This document shows positions 9,075 through 17,409 of a stretch of 64,000 bases of DNA, piece by piece. The first letter of the stretch is position 1. Each line of letters starts with the position of its first letter. The position numbers and the translations under genes are program-made. This DNA is from Maribrevibacterium harenarium. Lineage in GTDB: Bacteria > Pseudomonadota > Gammaproteobacteria > Pseudomonadales > Marinomonadaceae. Under the pieces are notes generated by a model. It did not search any database. It worked only from the letters and a program-made list of their open reading frames with translations, and was not told where the DNA came from. The stretch is taken from contig NZ_VFRR01000001.1 in the NCBI RefSeq assembly GCF_006385675.1, positions 62,001-126,000 on the forward strand, in the 5' to 3' direction.

Positions 9075-9564
9075 CTATTCAGATGAGCAGCTGCAACAGC
9101 TGGCCGAAGTCAACCTAAAACGTTGCCTGAGTTTGGCTGAAGTTCACTTCCAAAGAAGTTTCCTTGAACCTAGCATTAACTTCAAACAACGCGGTCGGGC
9201 GGCTGGGGTAGCTTATTTGCAGCGCAACGAGATTCGTCTAAATATGGCTTTGTGTCGCCATAATATACGTGCTTTTCTAGGGGAAGTGATTCCCCACGAG
9301 GCTGCCCACCTAATTGCCTATCAATTACATGGAGCGAAAATTCGTCCCCATGGTCGCGAATGGCAATATATTATGTCTAAGGTATTTGGCCTAGCTCCAC
9401 GGCGAACCCATGACTTCGATATTGGCGTTGCGGTAAAACAATATGCCTATCAGTGTGGCTGTCGGGTGCATCAGTTGAGTACGCGGCGTCACAATAATGT
9501 GCAATTGCGACGACAAAAGTACTTATGTAATCAATGCAAACAACCCCTTACATTTCTATCTTGA
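9067..9564 (+). CDS. sprT: SprT family zinc metalloprotease
   Basis: 165-aa SprT-like protein. The zinc-protease motif HEAAH (His77, Glu78, His81) and a following PHGREW with the third histidine (His95) form the catalytic site, and the C-terminus carries a CxC...CxxC zinc ribbon (Cys130, Cys132, Cys154, Cys157). The family includes eukaryotic SPRTN, which removes DNA-protein crosslinks; bacterial SprT is little studied. The start overlaps the recQ stop by 8 nt, and pairing with a RecQ-type helicase fits a DNA-repair job (inference). Its stop codon lies inside an FNR box serving the next gene. Confidence 0.9.
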   Translation: MTSYSDEQLQQLAEVNLKRCLSLAEVHFQRSFLEPSINFKQRGRAAGVAYLQRNEIRLNMALCRHNIRAFLGEVIPHEAAHLIAYQLHGAKIRPHGREWQYIMSKVFGLAPRRTHDFDIGVAVKQYAYQCGCRVHQLSTRRHNNVQLRRQKYLCNQCKQPLTFLS

Positions 9565-9588
9565 TTTGAATCAAAGTTCATGTATGAT
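9561..9588 (+). promoter_or_regulatory. Perfect FNR/Anr box overlapping a sigma-70-like promoter
   Basis: TTGATTTGAATCAA (9561-9574) is an exact match to the FNR/Anr consensus TTGAT-N4-ATCAA. TTGATT (9561-9566) and TATGAT (9583-9588), spaced 16 bp, also look like -35 and -10 elements. The box overlaps the -35, which would suit repression; alternatively, a start site near 9609 would put the box at -41.5 for activation. An FNR-type regulator is encoded at 11932-12696. Confidence 0.75.
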
Positions 9589-9624
9589 GCAGATCAATTT
9601 TTAATCGTAGTATTGGAGCTAGGT

Positions 9625-9780
9625 ATGTGGGTTACTAAATTGATCGCGGGTTTTGCTTTAGGTGGTGTTGCTGGTTTCGTTGGAAGTGTTGCGCCTGCTA
9701 TGGTGCCCGCAATTCTGGCTGTGGCTGCTGCTTGGGTAATCGTTGACGTTGTACAAGTCACTCGCGAGCAATCTGCGTAA
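9625..9780 (+). CDS. Small hydrophobic membrane protein, unknown function
   Basis: 51-aa protein starting at the ATG at 9625, with TTGGAG about 6 nt upstream; a longer reading from 9580 would place the start inside the promoter region. It begins MWVTKLIAG and is almost wholly hydrophobic, with one glycine/alanine-rich membrane span and a second ending AAAWVIVDVV, then a short charged tail (TREQSA). I do not recognise the family. It has its own perfect FNR box upstream and a strong terminator after it, so it is probably a monocistronic, oxygen-responsive gene. Confidence 0.6.
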   Translation: MWVTKLIAGFALGGVAGFVGSVAPAMVPAILAVAAAWVIVDVVQVTREQSA

Positions 9781-9818
9781 TCAATCTGCTCAATACTTCC
9801 CTTCTGCGTTAGTGCGAT

Positions 9819-9857
9819 AAACGGGGCTATATAGTAATATAGCCCCGTTTATTTTTT
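9819..9857 (+). terminator. Strong terminator just upstream of ttcA
   Basis: Perfect 14-bp stem AAACGGGGCTATAT / ATATAGCCCCGTTT (9819-9832 and 9837-9850) with loop AGTA, followed by ATTTTTT. It ends the small membrane-protein gene. The ttcA ATG follows 12 nt after the U-tract. Confidence 0.9.
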
Positions 9858-9868
9858 GGTGGATACCC

Positions 9869-10705
9869 ATGGATCTCGATAACAATCCTAAAGAAAAATT
9901 AGAGCTCAATAAGCTACAGAAACGGCTACGTCGTATGACCGGTCAAGCGATTGCTGATTTCAATATGATTGAAGATGGCGACAAAATCATGGTGTGTTTG
10001 TCCGGTGGCAAAGATTCTTACACCATGTTAGATATTCTGATGAATTTACAACGCAGCGCGCCAATTCAATTTGAGCTTGTGGCTGTGAATTTAGACCAGA
10101 AACAACCCGACTTTCCCGAGCATGTATTGCCGGAATACCTCGCCCAGGTAGGTGTTGAACACTACATTTTGGAAAAAGATACTTATAGCATCGTTAAAGA
10201 GTTAGTGCCGGAAGGAAAAACCACTTGTGGCCTGTGCTCACGTTTACGTCGTGGCTCTCTATATGGTTTTGCCGAAGAGATTGGCGCTACTAAAATCGCA
10301 TTAGGGCATCATAGGGACGATATCTTGGAAACCCTGTTTCTAAATATGTTCTTCGGCGGAAAACTTAAGTCAATGCCGCCCAAGCTACTAAGTGATGATC
10401 AGAAGCATGTGGTGATTCGTCCATTGGCATATTGCAAAGAAAAGGATATCGAGGCCTATGCTTTACTCAAGTCTTTCCCAATCATTCCTTGTAATCTCTG
10501 TGGATCTCAGGAAAACTTACAGCGTCAAGTTGTGAAAGAGATGCTACAAAGTTGGGATAAGCAGCATCCGGGCCGTTTAGACACCATGTTTACTGCGATG
10601 CAAAATGTGGTTCCATCCCATCTGGCCGACACGAATCTATTTAATTTCGCGGATTTGAAGCAACCCGAAGACGCACTGAAGAAGTTAAACGTTATATCTA
10701 TTTAA
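9869..10705 (+). CDS. ttcA: tRNA 2-thiocytidine(32) synthetase TtcA
   Basis: 278-aa PP-loop ATPase that thiolates cytidine 32 of certain tRNAs. The ATP-binding PP-loop SGGKDS is at residues 45-50. The two CxxC pairs that hold the iron-sulfur cluster in TtcA are in [12 protein letters not shown] (Cys120, Cys123) and IPCNLCGSQ (Cys208, Cys211), and HHRDD lies between them. The ribosome binding site GGTGGA sits directly behind a terminator, so its promoter must lie in or before that hairpin. Oxygen-linked neighbours (FNR box, fnr) fit an Fe-S enzyme, but this is context only. Confidence 0.95.
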   Translation: MDLDNNPKEKLELNKLQKRLRRMTGQAIADFNMIEDGDKIMVCLSGGKDSYTMLDILMNLQRSAPIQFELVAVNLDQKQPDFPEHVLPEYLAQVGVEHYILEKDTYSIVKELVPEGKTTCGLCSRLRRGSLYGFAEEIGATKIALGHHRDDILETLFLNMFFGGKLKSMPPKLLSDDQKHVVIRPLAYCKEKDIEAYALLKSFPIIPCNLCGSQENLQRQVVKEMLQSWDKQHPGRLDTMFTAMQNVVPSHLADTNLFNFADLKQPEDALKKLNVISI

Positions 10706-10722
10706 AGAGGGATCCAAGCTTT

Positions 10723-11283
10723 ATGCAAGTCAAGAAACTGCTAGCAGTGGTAATTGGTGCAGGGGCAATTTCTGCACAAGCATCAACCTTTGATGGTTCG
10801 TTATCGAATCAATCGGTTAAGGTGGATGTGAGCATCGACCGTAAAACTTACTTTTTGGATACCGGTGCTATGTATCACACTGATGATGGTCGCTACGGCT
10901 ACATTGGCGCCCATATCGAAGATACTGAAACCAGCAAAGATTATCCGCTACAAATAGGCTTAGCTGGCCGTCTTATCGTCGTAGATGGTGAGTATTCTGA
11001 CGATGATGAAGGGTTTGCGGTTGCATTAGGCGGTTTCTACCGATACACCTTCCCAAAAGCTAACCGCTTTAGTCTATATGCGTCAGCCTACTATGCACCA
11101 GAAGTGTTGTCTTTTACTAATGTGGATTACCTATACCAAGGCGAAATCCGCGGTGAGTATCGTACCCTAAGAAACGCCCGAGTGTTCGTGCGCTATGGTC
11201 AAACCGGGGTCAAGTTCACTTCTTTTGAAGATGTAGCTGAAATGAATAGTGAAGTTGCGTTAGGTGTTGTTGCGACGTTCTAA
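10723..11283 (+). CDS. YfaZ-family outer membrane beta-barrel protein
   Basis: 186-aa secreted protein. A signal peptide is clear (MQVKKLL, a hydrophobic core to about residue 16, AQAS near 18-21). The mature part alternates hydrophobic and polar residues as in small beta-barrels, has a central acidic loop (EYSDDDEG), and ends in VATF with terminal Phe, the usual outer-membrane barrel C-terminus. This plan fits the YfaZ family. It starts 17 bp after ttcA and probably shares its transcript. Function is unknown. Confidence 0.75.
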   Translation: MQVKKLLAVVIGAGAISAQASTFDGSLSNQSVKVDVSIDRKTYFLDTGAMYHTDDGRYGYIGAHIEDTETSKDYPLQIGLAGRLIVVDGEYSDDDEGFAVALGGFYRYTFPKANRFSLYASAYYAPEVLSFTNVDYLYQGEIRGEYRTLRNARVFVRYGQTGVKFTSFEDVAEMNSEVALGVVATF

Positions 11284-11310
11284 TCCTGAGTTATTTGTCT
11301 GTTAGACATG

Positions 11311-11337
11311 AAAAAGGCCGCTTAGCGGCCTTTTTAC
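11311..11337. terminator. Bidirectional terminator between YfaZ-like gene and apt
   Basis: Stem AAAAAGGCCGC / GCGGCCTTTTT with loop TTA (11311-11335). U-runs on both strands serve the two convergent genes. Confidence 0.9.
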
Positions 11338-11369
11338 GTATTCTACACCCTAAAAGTGAATCGAGGTGC

Positions 11370-11912
11370 TTATTCCCCTTCGTAAGCGGCGAGAGCAAAT
11401 ACAGGAATATCTAACGACTGTATTCTATTGCTACCGCCTAGGTCCGGTAGGTCAATGATAGCGGCCGTTTCTTTAACAGTCGCACCTTGGCTTTGTAGTA
11501 GACTGATTGCAGCGACCAAGGTACCACCTGTGGCAATTAGATCATCAAACAGAAGTACATTGTCTCCGGGCTTAACGGAATCCACCTGAATTTCCAGCTC
11601 AGCGCTACCGTATTCCAAGTCGTACTTTTGAGAAATGGTCTCGCCAGGTAACTTGCCCTTTTTACGGATTAACACTAGAGGTTTACGAAGCTCATAAGCT
11701 AATACTGATGCAATTAAGAAACCACGTGCGTCAATACAAGCAATGTGAGTAATGTCACTGTCGATGTATCGATGAACGTAGGCATCCACCACCATTCTCA
11801 TGCCTTTCGGATTGGTGAAAATAGGAGTGATATCGCGAAAGCTGATACCAGGTTTGGGCCAATCATCCACAGTGCGAATTAGCGACTTGACGTAAAAGTC
11901 ATCGTAAAGCAT
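11370..11912 (-). CDS. apt: Adenine phosphoribosyltransferase
   Basis: 180-aa purine-salvage enzyme making AMP from adenine and PRPP in the cytoplasm. The PRPP-binding loop VLLFDDLIATGGTL (residues 119-132) and the family N-terminal segment PGISFRDITP (21-30) are present, and the length is typical. It lies 19 bp downstream of the fnr stop on the same strand and could be read from the same promoter, though the two functions are unrelated. Confidence 0.95.
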   Translation of the reverse strand: MLYDDFYVKSLIRTVDDWPKPGISFRDITPIFTNPKGMRMVVDAYVHRYIDSDITHIACIDARGFLIASVLAYELRKPLVLIRKKGKLPGETISQKYDLEYGSAELEIQVDSVKPGDNVLLFDDLIATGGTLVAAISLLQSQGATVKETAAIIDLPDLGGSNRIQSLDIPVFALAAYEGE

Positions 11913-11931
11913 ATAAAACCTTAATCTAGAA

Positions 11932-12696
11932 TTAACTTACCGCTTCGATTTTATCACATTCGTCAGCGATGCCGACGAGCTTTTGCATCTCCTCAAGATC
12001 TACGATGGCAATTTCTTTACCATCTACGTCGATTAGGCCACTCTTTTGGAAACGCGTCATGACGCGACTTACTGTTTCTACCGCTAAGCCCAAGTAGTTG
12101 CCAATTTCTCCCCGTGACATCGCTAAACGAAATGCGGTCGCAGAGTAGCCCCGCTTTTTAAAGCGATGGGACAAGTTCATTAAGAAAGAGGCCACTTTCT
12201 CATCAGCATTTTTCTTGCCAAGCAACACCATCATTTGTTGATCATCACAGATCTTACGGCTCATTAGCTTGAATAACTGATGCTTCAGCGATGGAATTTG
12301 TGAAGACAACTGTTCTAAGTGAGAGAATGGAATCTCACATACTGTAGTTGTTTCAAGTGCCTTTGCAGAGACCGGATAGCGATTATTGTCAATGCCACTT
12401 AGGCCAACAAGCTCACTGGGGCAGTAAAAGCCAGTGATCTGCTCTTCGCCAGAGTTGGTAATGTTATAGGTTTTCAGTGTGCCAGTACGTACCGCATAGA
12501 CAGAGTCAAATTCTTGGCCTTGATGAAATAGTAGTTCGCCCTTCTTGAGGGGGCGTTTCCGCTCAATAATTTGGTCTAGACGATTTACGTCTTCATCCGC
12601 CAGTGCAATAGGTAAGCACAATGCGCTCAAACTGCAATTTTGGCATTGCGAAGTGAGCTTGCTGTTGAAGCGGTTGTTGGCATGAGAAATAGGCAT
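11932..12696 (-). CDS. fnr: FNR/Anr-type oxygen-sensing transcription regulator
   Basis: 254-aa CRP/FNR-family regulator. The four cysteines that hold the [4Fe-4S] oxygen sensor in FNR are present: Cys18, Cys21 and Cys27 in CQNCSLSALC, and Cys120 in TTVCEIPF; Cys92 is an additional cysteine. The recognition helix LAVETVSRV has Glu207, Ser210 and Arg211, the residues that read TTGAT half-sites. The ATG at 12696 is chosen because AGGGAGAG lies just upstream and the N-terminus then aligns with FNR. Likely targets here are the FNR boxes at 9561, 14154 and 19456. It is called anr in Pseudomonas. Confidence 0.93.
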   Translation of the reverse strand: MPISHANNRFNSKLTSQCQNCSLSALCLPIALADEDVNRLDQIIERKRPLKKGELLFHQGQEFDSVYAVRTGTLKTYNITNSGEEQITGFYCPSELVGLSGIDNNRYPVSAKALETTTVCEIPFSHLEQLSSQIPSLKHQLFKLMSRKICDDQQMMVLLGKKNADEKVASFLMNLSHRFKKRGYSATAFRLAMSRGEIGNYLGLAVETVSRVMTRFQKSGLIDVDGKEIAIVDLEEMQKLVGIADECDKIEAVS

Positions 12697-12724
12697 AAAA
12701 CTCTCCCTGAGCTCGATCGGGTAA

Positions 12725-14095
12725 TTATATAACTTTAGAATAAGTGGCATTTTCGCCAAGATAACGGTCAAATACCATGCAGGCCGCCCTGACAAGTAAC
12801 CGTCCAACTTCCGTAATGCGAATGGTGAGATCTTCGTCTTCTTCTACAATCGCTACTACGCCATCGTCTACTAATGACTTTAGTCTGTCTAGCTCTTCCG
12901 CGAAATAATCACGGAAACTTATACCAAAGGATAGTTCAACCTCTTTGGTATGCAACTCAAAATCGCACAACAACTTCATTATCACCCGATGACGAATGCG
13001 GTCGTCAGCGTTGCTGATATAGCCCTTCATGATAGCGAGCTGACCGTTCTCAATACTGTTTTGGTAGAGCGATAAATCCGTGTGGTTTTGGATATAAACG
13101 CCGTCCAATTGACTGATACTGGAAACACCGAAACCAATCAAATCTGTATCGGCGTTAGTGGTGTACCCTTGGAAGTTACGTTGTAACTTACCTTCCTGTT
13201 GAGCAATAGTCAGTGGGTCATTGGGTTTAGCAAAGTGATCCATGCCGATATAGACGTAGCCTCTGTCAGTAAGCTTCTCAATAGTATGTTTCAAAATTGC
13301 GAGTTTGAGCTCAGGACTTGGTAAATCTTCATCTAATATGCGACGTTGGGGCATAAAACGTTGCGGTAAATGAGCGTAATTAAATACCGAAATCCGGTCT
13401 GGGCTCAATGCCAGTACCGTCTCTAGTGTTTGGTCGAAGCCCTCTAGGCTTTGCTTCGGCAAGCCGTAAATTAGATCGAAATTGATGGAGTTGATGCCGA
13501 CAGCGCGTATATCTGCCACAACGGTTTCCACAAGTTCAACGCTTTGGGTGCGGTGGATGGCTTTTTGCACTTCCTCATCAAAGTCTTGAATGCCTAGACT
13601 GACACGATTAAAACCAAGTTGTGCGAGTAATTCGATTTTGCTACGGCTTACTTCTCGAGGATCAATCTCGATACTGTAGTCCTGTGAGCCATCCTGAACT
13701 AAGTTGAAATATTGTTTTATCCCGTTAAATAGGGTTGTTAAGTTGTCTTCACTTAGGAAAGTAGGAGTGCCGCCGCCAAAATGCAGCTGATTGACTGGAC
13801 GAGTTTGGTCAACCATTAGGCTTCGCAAACGCATTTCTTCGCCTAGCAACTCAACGTACTCAGTACCTTTGTCGTATTGTTTGGTGACAATTTTGTTGCA
13901 GGCGCAGTAGTAACAAAGATGAGCGCAAAAGGGTACGTGGAAATACAAGCTCAGAGGTTGCTTTGACTCTGCTAACATACGGTCAATCAAATTGATTTTA
14001 CTAACGCTAGTAGAAAACTGAGGGGCCGTTGGATACGACGTGTAACGCGGGCCGGAAAGATTGTATTTTTGAATTAAAGCAGAGTCCCAAATCAT
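12725..14095 (-). CDS. hemN: Oxygen-independent coproporphyrinogen III oxidase
   Basis: 456-aa radical-SAM enzyme that decarboxylates coproporphyrinogen III to protoporphyrinogen IX without oxygen, in heme synthesis. The cluster motif is FCAHLCYYCAC with Cys57, Cys61, Cys64 and the following Cys66, as in E. coli HemN; HFGGGTPTFL follows. It is directly upstream of fnr (28-bp gap) and downstream of the cbb3 assembly genes. That fits heme supply for the oxidase at low oxygen. A degenerate FNR box lies about 65 bp before its start. Confidence 0.95.
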   Translation of the reverse strand: MIWDSALIQKYNLSGPRYTSYPTAPQFSTSVSKINLIDRMLAESKQPLSLYFHVPFCAHLCYYCACNKIVTKQYDKGTEYVELLGEEMRLRSLMVDQTRPVNQLHFGGGTPTFLSEDNLTTLFNGIKQYFNLVQDGSQDYSIEIDPREVSRSKIELLAQLGFNRVSLGIQDFDEEVQKAIHRTQSVELVETVVADIRAVGINSINFDLIYGLPKQSLEGFDQTLETVLALSPDRISVFNYAHLPQRFMPQRRILDEDLPSPELKLAILKHTIEKLTDRGYVYIGMDHFAKPNDPLTIAQQEGKLQRNFQGYTTNADTDLIGFGVSSISQLDGVYIQNHTDLSLYQNSIENGQLAIMKGYISNADDRIRHRVIMKLLCDFELHTKEVELSFGISFRDYFAEELDRLKSLVDDGVVAIVEEDEDLTIRITEVGRLLVRAACMVFDRYLGENATYSKVI

Positions 14096-14119
14096 CGTGG
14101 TATCCTATTAGATTTTCTA

Positions 14120-14167
14120 ATAGCGGAGTTTACTCTCCTCAATTTTGTGCTTAGTGACATATATCAA
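14120..14167 (-). promoter_or_regulatory. Putative FNR-dependent promoter of hemN
   Basis: On the minus strand TTGAT-ATAT-GTCAC (14154-14167) matches 8 of 10 defined FNR-box positions. A -10-like TAAACT at 14127-14132 would give a start near 14120, so the box centre is close to -41, the class II activation position. Confidence 0.5.
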
Positions 14168-14176
14168 AACTTATCT

Positions 14177-14854
14177 CTAATGGAATAGAGGCGAGATTTG
14201 ATTTTGGATAAGGGGAATGCTCCAGCAGCCGTAGATGATCAATAACATACCAAATGCATAATTGACTCGGTAACGTTGCCAAAGTGATTTAAATTCCTTG
14301 GCGGCGACGCCGGTGAGTAACATAGCGGGTAGGGTGCCAATGCCAAAGGCAACGAGTAAGGTAGCGGATGAGAGCGCTCCATGAGTAGCAGCGCCCAATG
14401 ACCAAAGAACAGTGGAGTAAACTAAACCACAGGGGAGCCAACCCCAGATAAGCCCAGCAATGAAAGATTTTGAAGGGCTGTTAATTGGAAGCATTTTTTT
14501 TGCCAAGGGAGCAAGTAAACTCCACAGCCATTTACCAGATTTTTCCACATGGATAATGAGGTGGGTGATGTTCAGCAAATATAATCCAGTGAGTATCAGA
14601 ATAACGCCGGACAAAGTGCGTAGTGGCGTCATGACATCAATATAGATGGATTCTTGGCCGATATTGATCAGCCAAGCTAACAAGCCGGCGACAACAGCGT
14701 AGGATAAAATCCTACCGACATTATACAACGCGAGGTAAAGCAACTTGGCATTTGTACCCAGAGCAACCAATGAAGAAATACCACCGCACATGCCTAAGCA
14801 ATGTCCTGCACCAGCCAAGCCGATGAGAAACGCTGTAACATGACTATCTAACAC
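14177..14854 (-). CDS. TauE/SafE-like integral membrane protein of the cco cluster
   Basis: 225-aa membrane protein with about six hydrophobic helices, beginning with a span containing GAGHCLGMCGG and later LIWGWLPCGLVY; this cysteine and glycine pattern is typical of the sulfite-exporter-TauE-like proteins that follow ccoS. Its GTG start overlaps the ccoS stop codon (TAGTG), so the genes are translationally coupled. In relatives this protein is linked to copper or cytochrome assembly, but the transported species is not known. Confidence 0.8.
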   Translation of the reverse strand: MLDSHVTAFLIGLAGAGHCLGMCGGISSLVALGTNAKLLYLALYNVGRILSYAVVAGLLAWLINIGQESIYIDVMTPLRTLSGVILILTGLYLLNITHLIIHVEKSGKWLWSLLAPLAKKMLPINSPSKSFIAGLIWGWLPCGLVYSTVLWSLGAATHGALSSATLLVAFGIGTLPAMLLTGVAAKEFKSLWQRYRVNYAFGMLLIIYGCWSIPLIQNQISPLFH

Positions 14855-15030
14855 TAGCGCTTACTCTTCTTAGAAGAATTAAATTCCTCATCATCCTCTT
14901 CAAAAAGAATACGCTCGCCCTCGTGATTAAGGTCCTCAAACTGGTCCCTGCGCACTGCCCAAATAAATATCGAGACGGCGACAATGACGAATAGGGTGGC
15001 TAGAGGCACCAGGATAAATAAGCTTTCCAT
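14854..15030 (-). CDS. ccoS: Cbb3 oxidase maturation protein CcoS
   Basis: 58-aa protein read on the minus strand from the ATG at 15028-15030. It begins MESLFILVPLATLF, with one membrane span followed by FIWAVRRDQFEDL and an acidic stretch (LFEEDDEE), the standard CcoS layout. CcoS is needed to load heme and copper into cbb3 oxidase. It starts immediately after the ccoI stop codon with no intergenic base and overlaps the next gene by 1 nt. Confidence 0.9.
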   Translation of the reverse strand: MESLFILVPLATLFVIVAVSIFIWAVRRDQFEDLNHEGERILFEEDDEEFNSSKKSKR

Positions 15031-17409
15031 TTAATTGTCTCGTGATAATCGTGTGGCGTTAACAACAACCAATAAACTGCTCAATGCCATGCCAATCGCT
15101 GCCGCCCATGGTGGAACGAAGCCAGCTACGGCTGCCGGTAACATGATCAAGTTGTAGGCGAGGGCCCATGACAAATTCTGCTTAATAATACGAGAGCATT
15201 TTTTTGCCTTTAAAATAGCCTTGTGGATCAAAGCAATATTTGAGTTTAGCAGAATTGCATCAGAGTGAGTCTTAGCTAAATCGGAGCTGCTGCCCATGGC
15301 AATAGAAGTCGTTGAGCCAGCTAAAGCTGGTACATCATTGAGGCCATCGCCAACCATAACCACGTGGGATTTGCTATTTTGCTTAAGCCATTCCCATTTG
15401 CCTTCTGGTGAAACGCTCGCTTCAACATCATCGAACCACTCTAAGGGGAAGGTAGATTTTGTTGACCCAATCGTATCGCCGGTCAATAAAGAGACACGGA
15501 TGCCAAGATTCCGCAGTGACTTTAGCGTTTTTTCAGTTTCCTTACGTACTTGATCTGTGAGATGAAACCGGGCAACACACTCTTGGTGTGTACATAAATA
15601 AAGTACGAGACCTTGCGCCACATTTGAAGAAAGAGTATGTCCAACGGCTTCTTCTGCAAGTTGCTTGTTGCCCAAGAAGTACAGCTGTTCATCTATGGTA
15701 CCGCTGACACCTTTACCAATGATGTTGCGTAGGTCGTTGACCGGCATTGCTGTAAACTGCTTGAACACCTTGGCTATTGGGTGGGTCGAATGTTGTTCAA
15801 GGCTGGCTGCAATGGTAAGCACTTGATCCTCGCTAAGAGAAGAGGCTAACACATCTATCTGTGTAATCGAAAAACTGCCTTGGGTGAGTGTCCCTGTCTT
15901 GTCAAATACGACGTGATTTGTTGCGGAGAGTGATTCCAGCGTATGGCCGCGGGTGACTAACAAACCTACCTGCCTCAAATAGTTTGTTGCACTGGTCAAG
16001 GCAACAGGGGTTGCAAGTGACAAAGCACAGGGGCAAGTTACAACGAGTACACTGACCATGATCCAATAGGCATTGTCATTACCTACGTAAGACCAGCCTA
16101 AATAGGTAAGTGCGGCGGTGACTAAAACACCAATAACAAAATAATGGGCCACAGCATCAGCAATGATAGCGACTTTGGGCTTCTCGGCAATCGCCCGTTC
16201 GGTTATACGTGTGATTGCGGCCGCTCTCGTATTGGCACCGGCTGCTGTTACCGCAAGTTCCACCTGCTGATCCACATTGACAGTTTGCGCGCTGATCGCG
16301 TCACCGGGATTGCGAACTACTGGTAGATACTCTCCAGTAAGTGAAGACTCGTCTACTTGAGTTGCGCTATTTAACAAGTAGCCGTCAACCGGAAAGGTCT
16401 CGCCTGGTTTAACGCGAATAATATCGCCCACAATTAAAGAAGATACTGACGTGATTTCCCAGCCGTTCTTCGACTTTCTTTCTGTTGCTTGAAGTGCGTT
16501 ATCTTCACCATCATTAAATTCTTTGTTGCGAGCTAAGGTTTCTAGGAAGCGCCCTAATAGCAAAAAGAACGTAAACATTGTCACTGAGTCAAAGTAAACA
16601 TGACCGCCATTTGTAAGCAAGGCATACACAGATGAGAAGTAAGCCAGTCCGATGCCGATGGAAACCGGAAGGTCCATAGTAAAGTGACGGGTTTTTAGGT
16701 CGCGCCACGCGCCCTTAAAGAAGCTGCTAGCCGAATAGAATACAACGGGAGTGGCGAAGAAAAAGCTAGTCCAGCGTAATAGGTTGCGGTATATGTCTTC
16801 CATTCCTTGGATATCGCCCGCGTACATTGCTACCGCGCTCATCATCACTTGCATCATACCAACGCCCGCAATACCGAGCTGAATAATAGCGCGTTTCTTC
16901 TCTTGTTTGAGTGAATTTGCTCGCTCACCCGGTAGGTAAGGTAGAGAAGCGTAGCCAATGCGTTTTAAGGCAAAGGCAACATCTTTAATGGAAATTTGGT
17001 CCGGCAGCCATTCAATCGACGCAACTGAGGACGAGACGTTTACTCCTACGTGTACAACGCCTTCCAAGCTCGATAGATGCTTCTCGATTAACCAAGCACA
17101 GGCCGAGCAAGTAATGCCTTCAACAGATAGCTGAATATGGTGCCTATTGTCCTCTTGAAAAACGTAACGATTGTAGATGTCTTGGTTGTCTAGCAGCGCA
17201 AATATTTTGTCGGTATCAATTCGGCTTTGGGCTGAATTAATGTTCTCTACTTCGCGGCGTTCGTAATAGCGGCATAGATTGGCGTCTTCGATGTACTCAG
17301 CGATGGCTTGGCAGCCGTGACAACAAAACCCTCTCTGCTCACCATTAATTGTCGATTCAATGGTGAGATTTGAGGGGATTGGGTCTCCGCAATGGAAACA
17401 GCTACTCAT
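15031..17409 (-). CDS. ccoI: Copper-translocating P1B-type ATPase CcoI (FixI)
   Basis: 792-aa P-type ATPase that exports copper for cbb3 oxidase assembly. Seen in order: an N-terminal cysteine-rich segment (CFHCGDP, GFCCHGC), a heavy-metal-associated domain with GITCSACAWL, the transmembrane metal site CPC in VTCPCALSL, the phosphorylation site DKTGTL (Asp503) and the hinge GDGLNDVPAL. The N-terminal Cys cluster ahead of the HMA domain separates CcoI/FixI from CopA. It overlaps ccoH by 4 nt (ATGA) and abuts ccoS. Confidence 0.95.
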   Translation of the reverse strand: MSSCFHCGDPIPSNLTIESTINGEQRGFCCHGCQAIAEYIEDANLCRYYERREVENINSAQSRIDTDKIFALLDNQDIYNRYVFQEDNRHHIQLSVEGITCSACAWLIEKHLSSLEGVVHVGVNVSSSVASIEWLPDQISIKDVAFALKRIGYASLPYLPGERANSLKQEKKRAIIQLGIAGVGMMQVMMSAVAMYAGDIQGMEDIYRNLLRWTSFFFATPVVFYSASSFFKGAWRDLKTRHFTMDLPVSIGIGLAYFSSVYALLTNGGHVYFDSVTMFTFFLLLGRFLETLARNKEFNDGEDNALQATERKSKNGWEITSVSSLIVGDIIRVKPGETFPVDGYLLNSATQVDESSLTGEYLPVVRNPGDAISAQTVNVDQQVELAVTAAGANTRAAAITRITERAIAEKPKVAIIADAVAHYFVIGVLVTAALTYLGWSYVGNDNAYWIMVSVLVVTCPCALSLATPVALTSATNYLRQVGLLVTRGHTLESLSATNHVVFDKTGTLTQGSFSITQIDVLASSLSEDQVLTIAASLEQHSTHPIAKVFKQFTAMPVNDLRNIIGKGVSGTIDEQLYFLGNKQLAEEAVGHTLSSNVAQGLVLYLCTHQECVARFHLTDQVRKETEKTLKSLRNLGIRVSLLTGDTIGSTKSTFPLEWFDDVEASVSPEGKWEWLKQNSKSHVVMVGDGLNDVPALAGSTTSIAMGSSSDLAKTHSDAILLNSNIALIHKAILKAKKCSRIIKQNLSWALAYNLIMLPAAVAGFVPPWAAAIGMALSSLLVVVNATRLSRDN

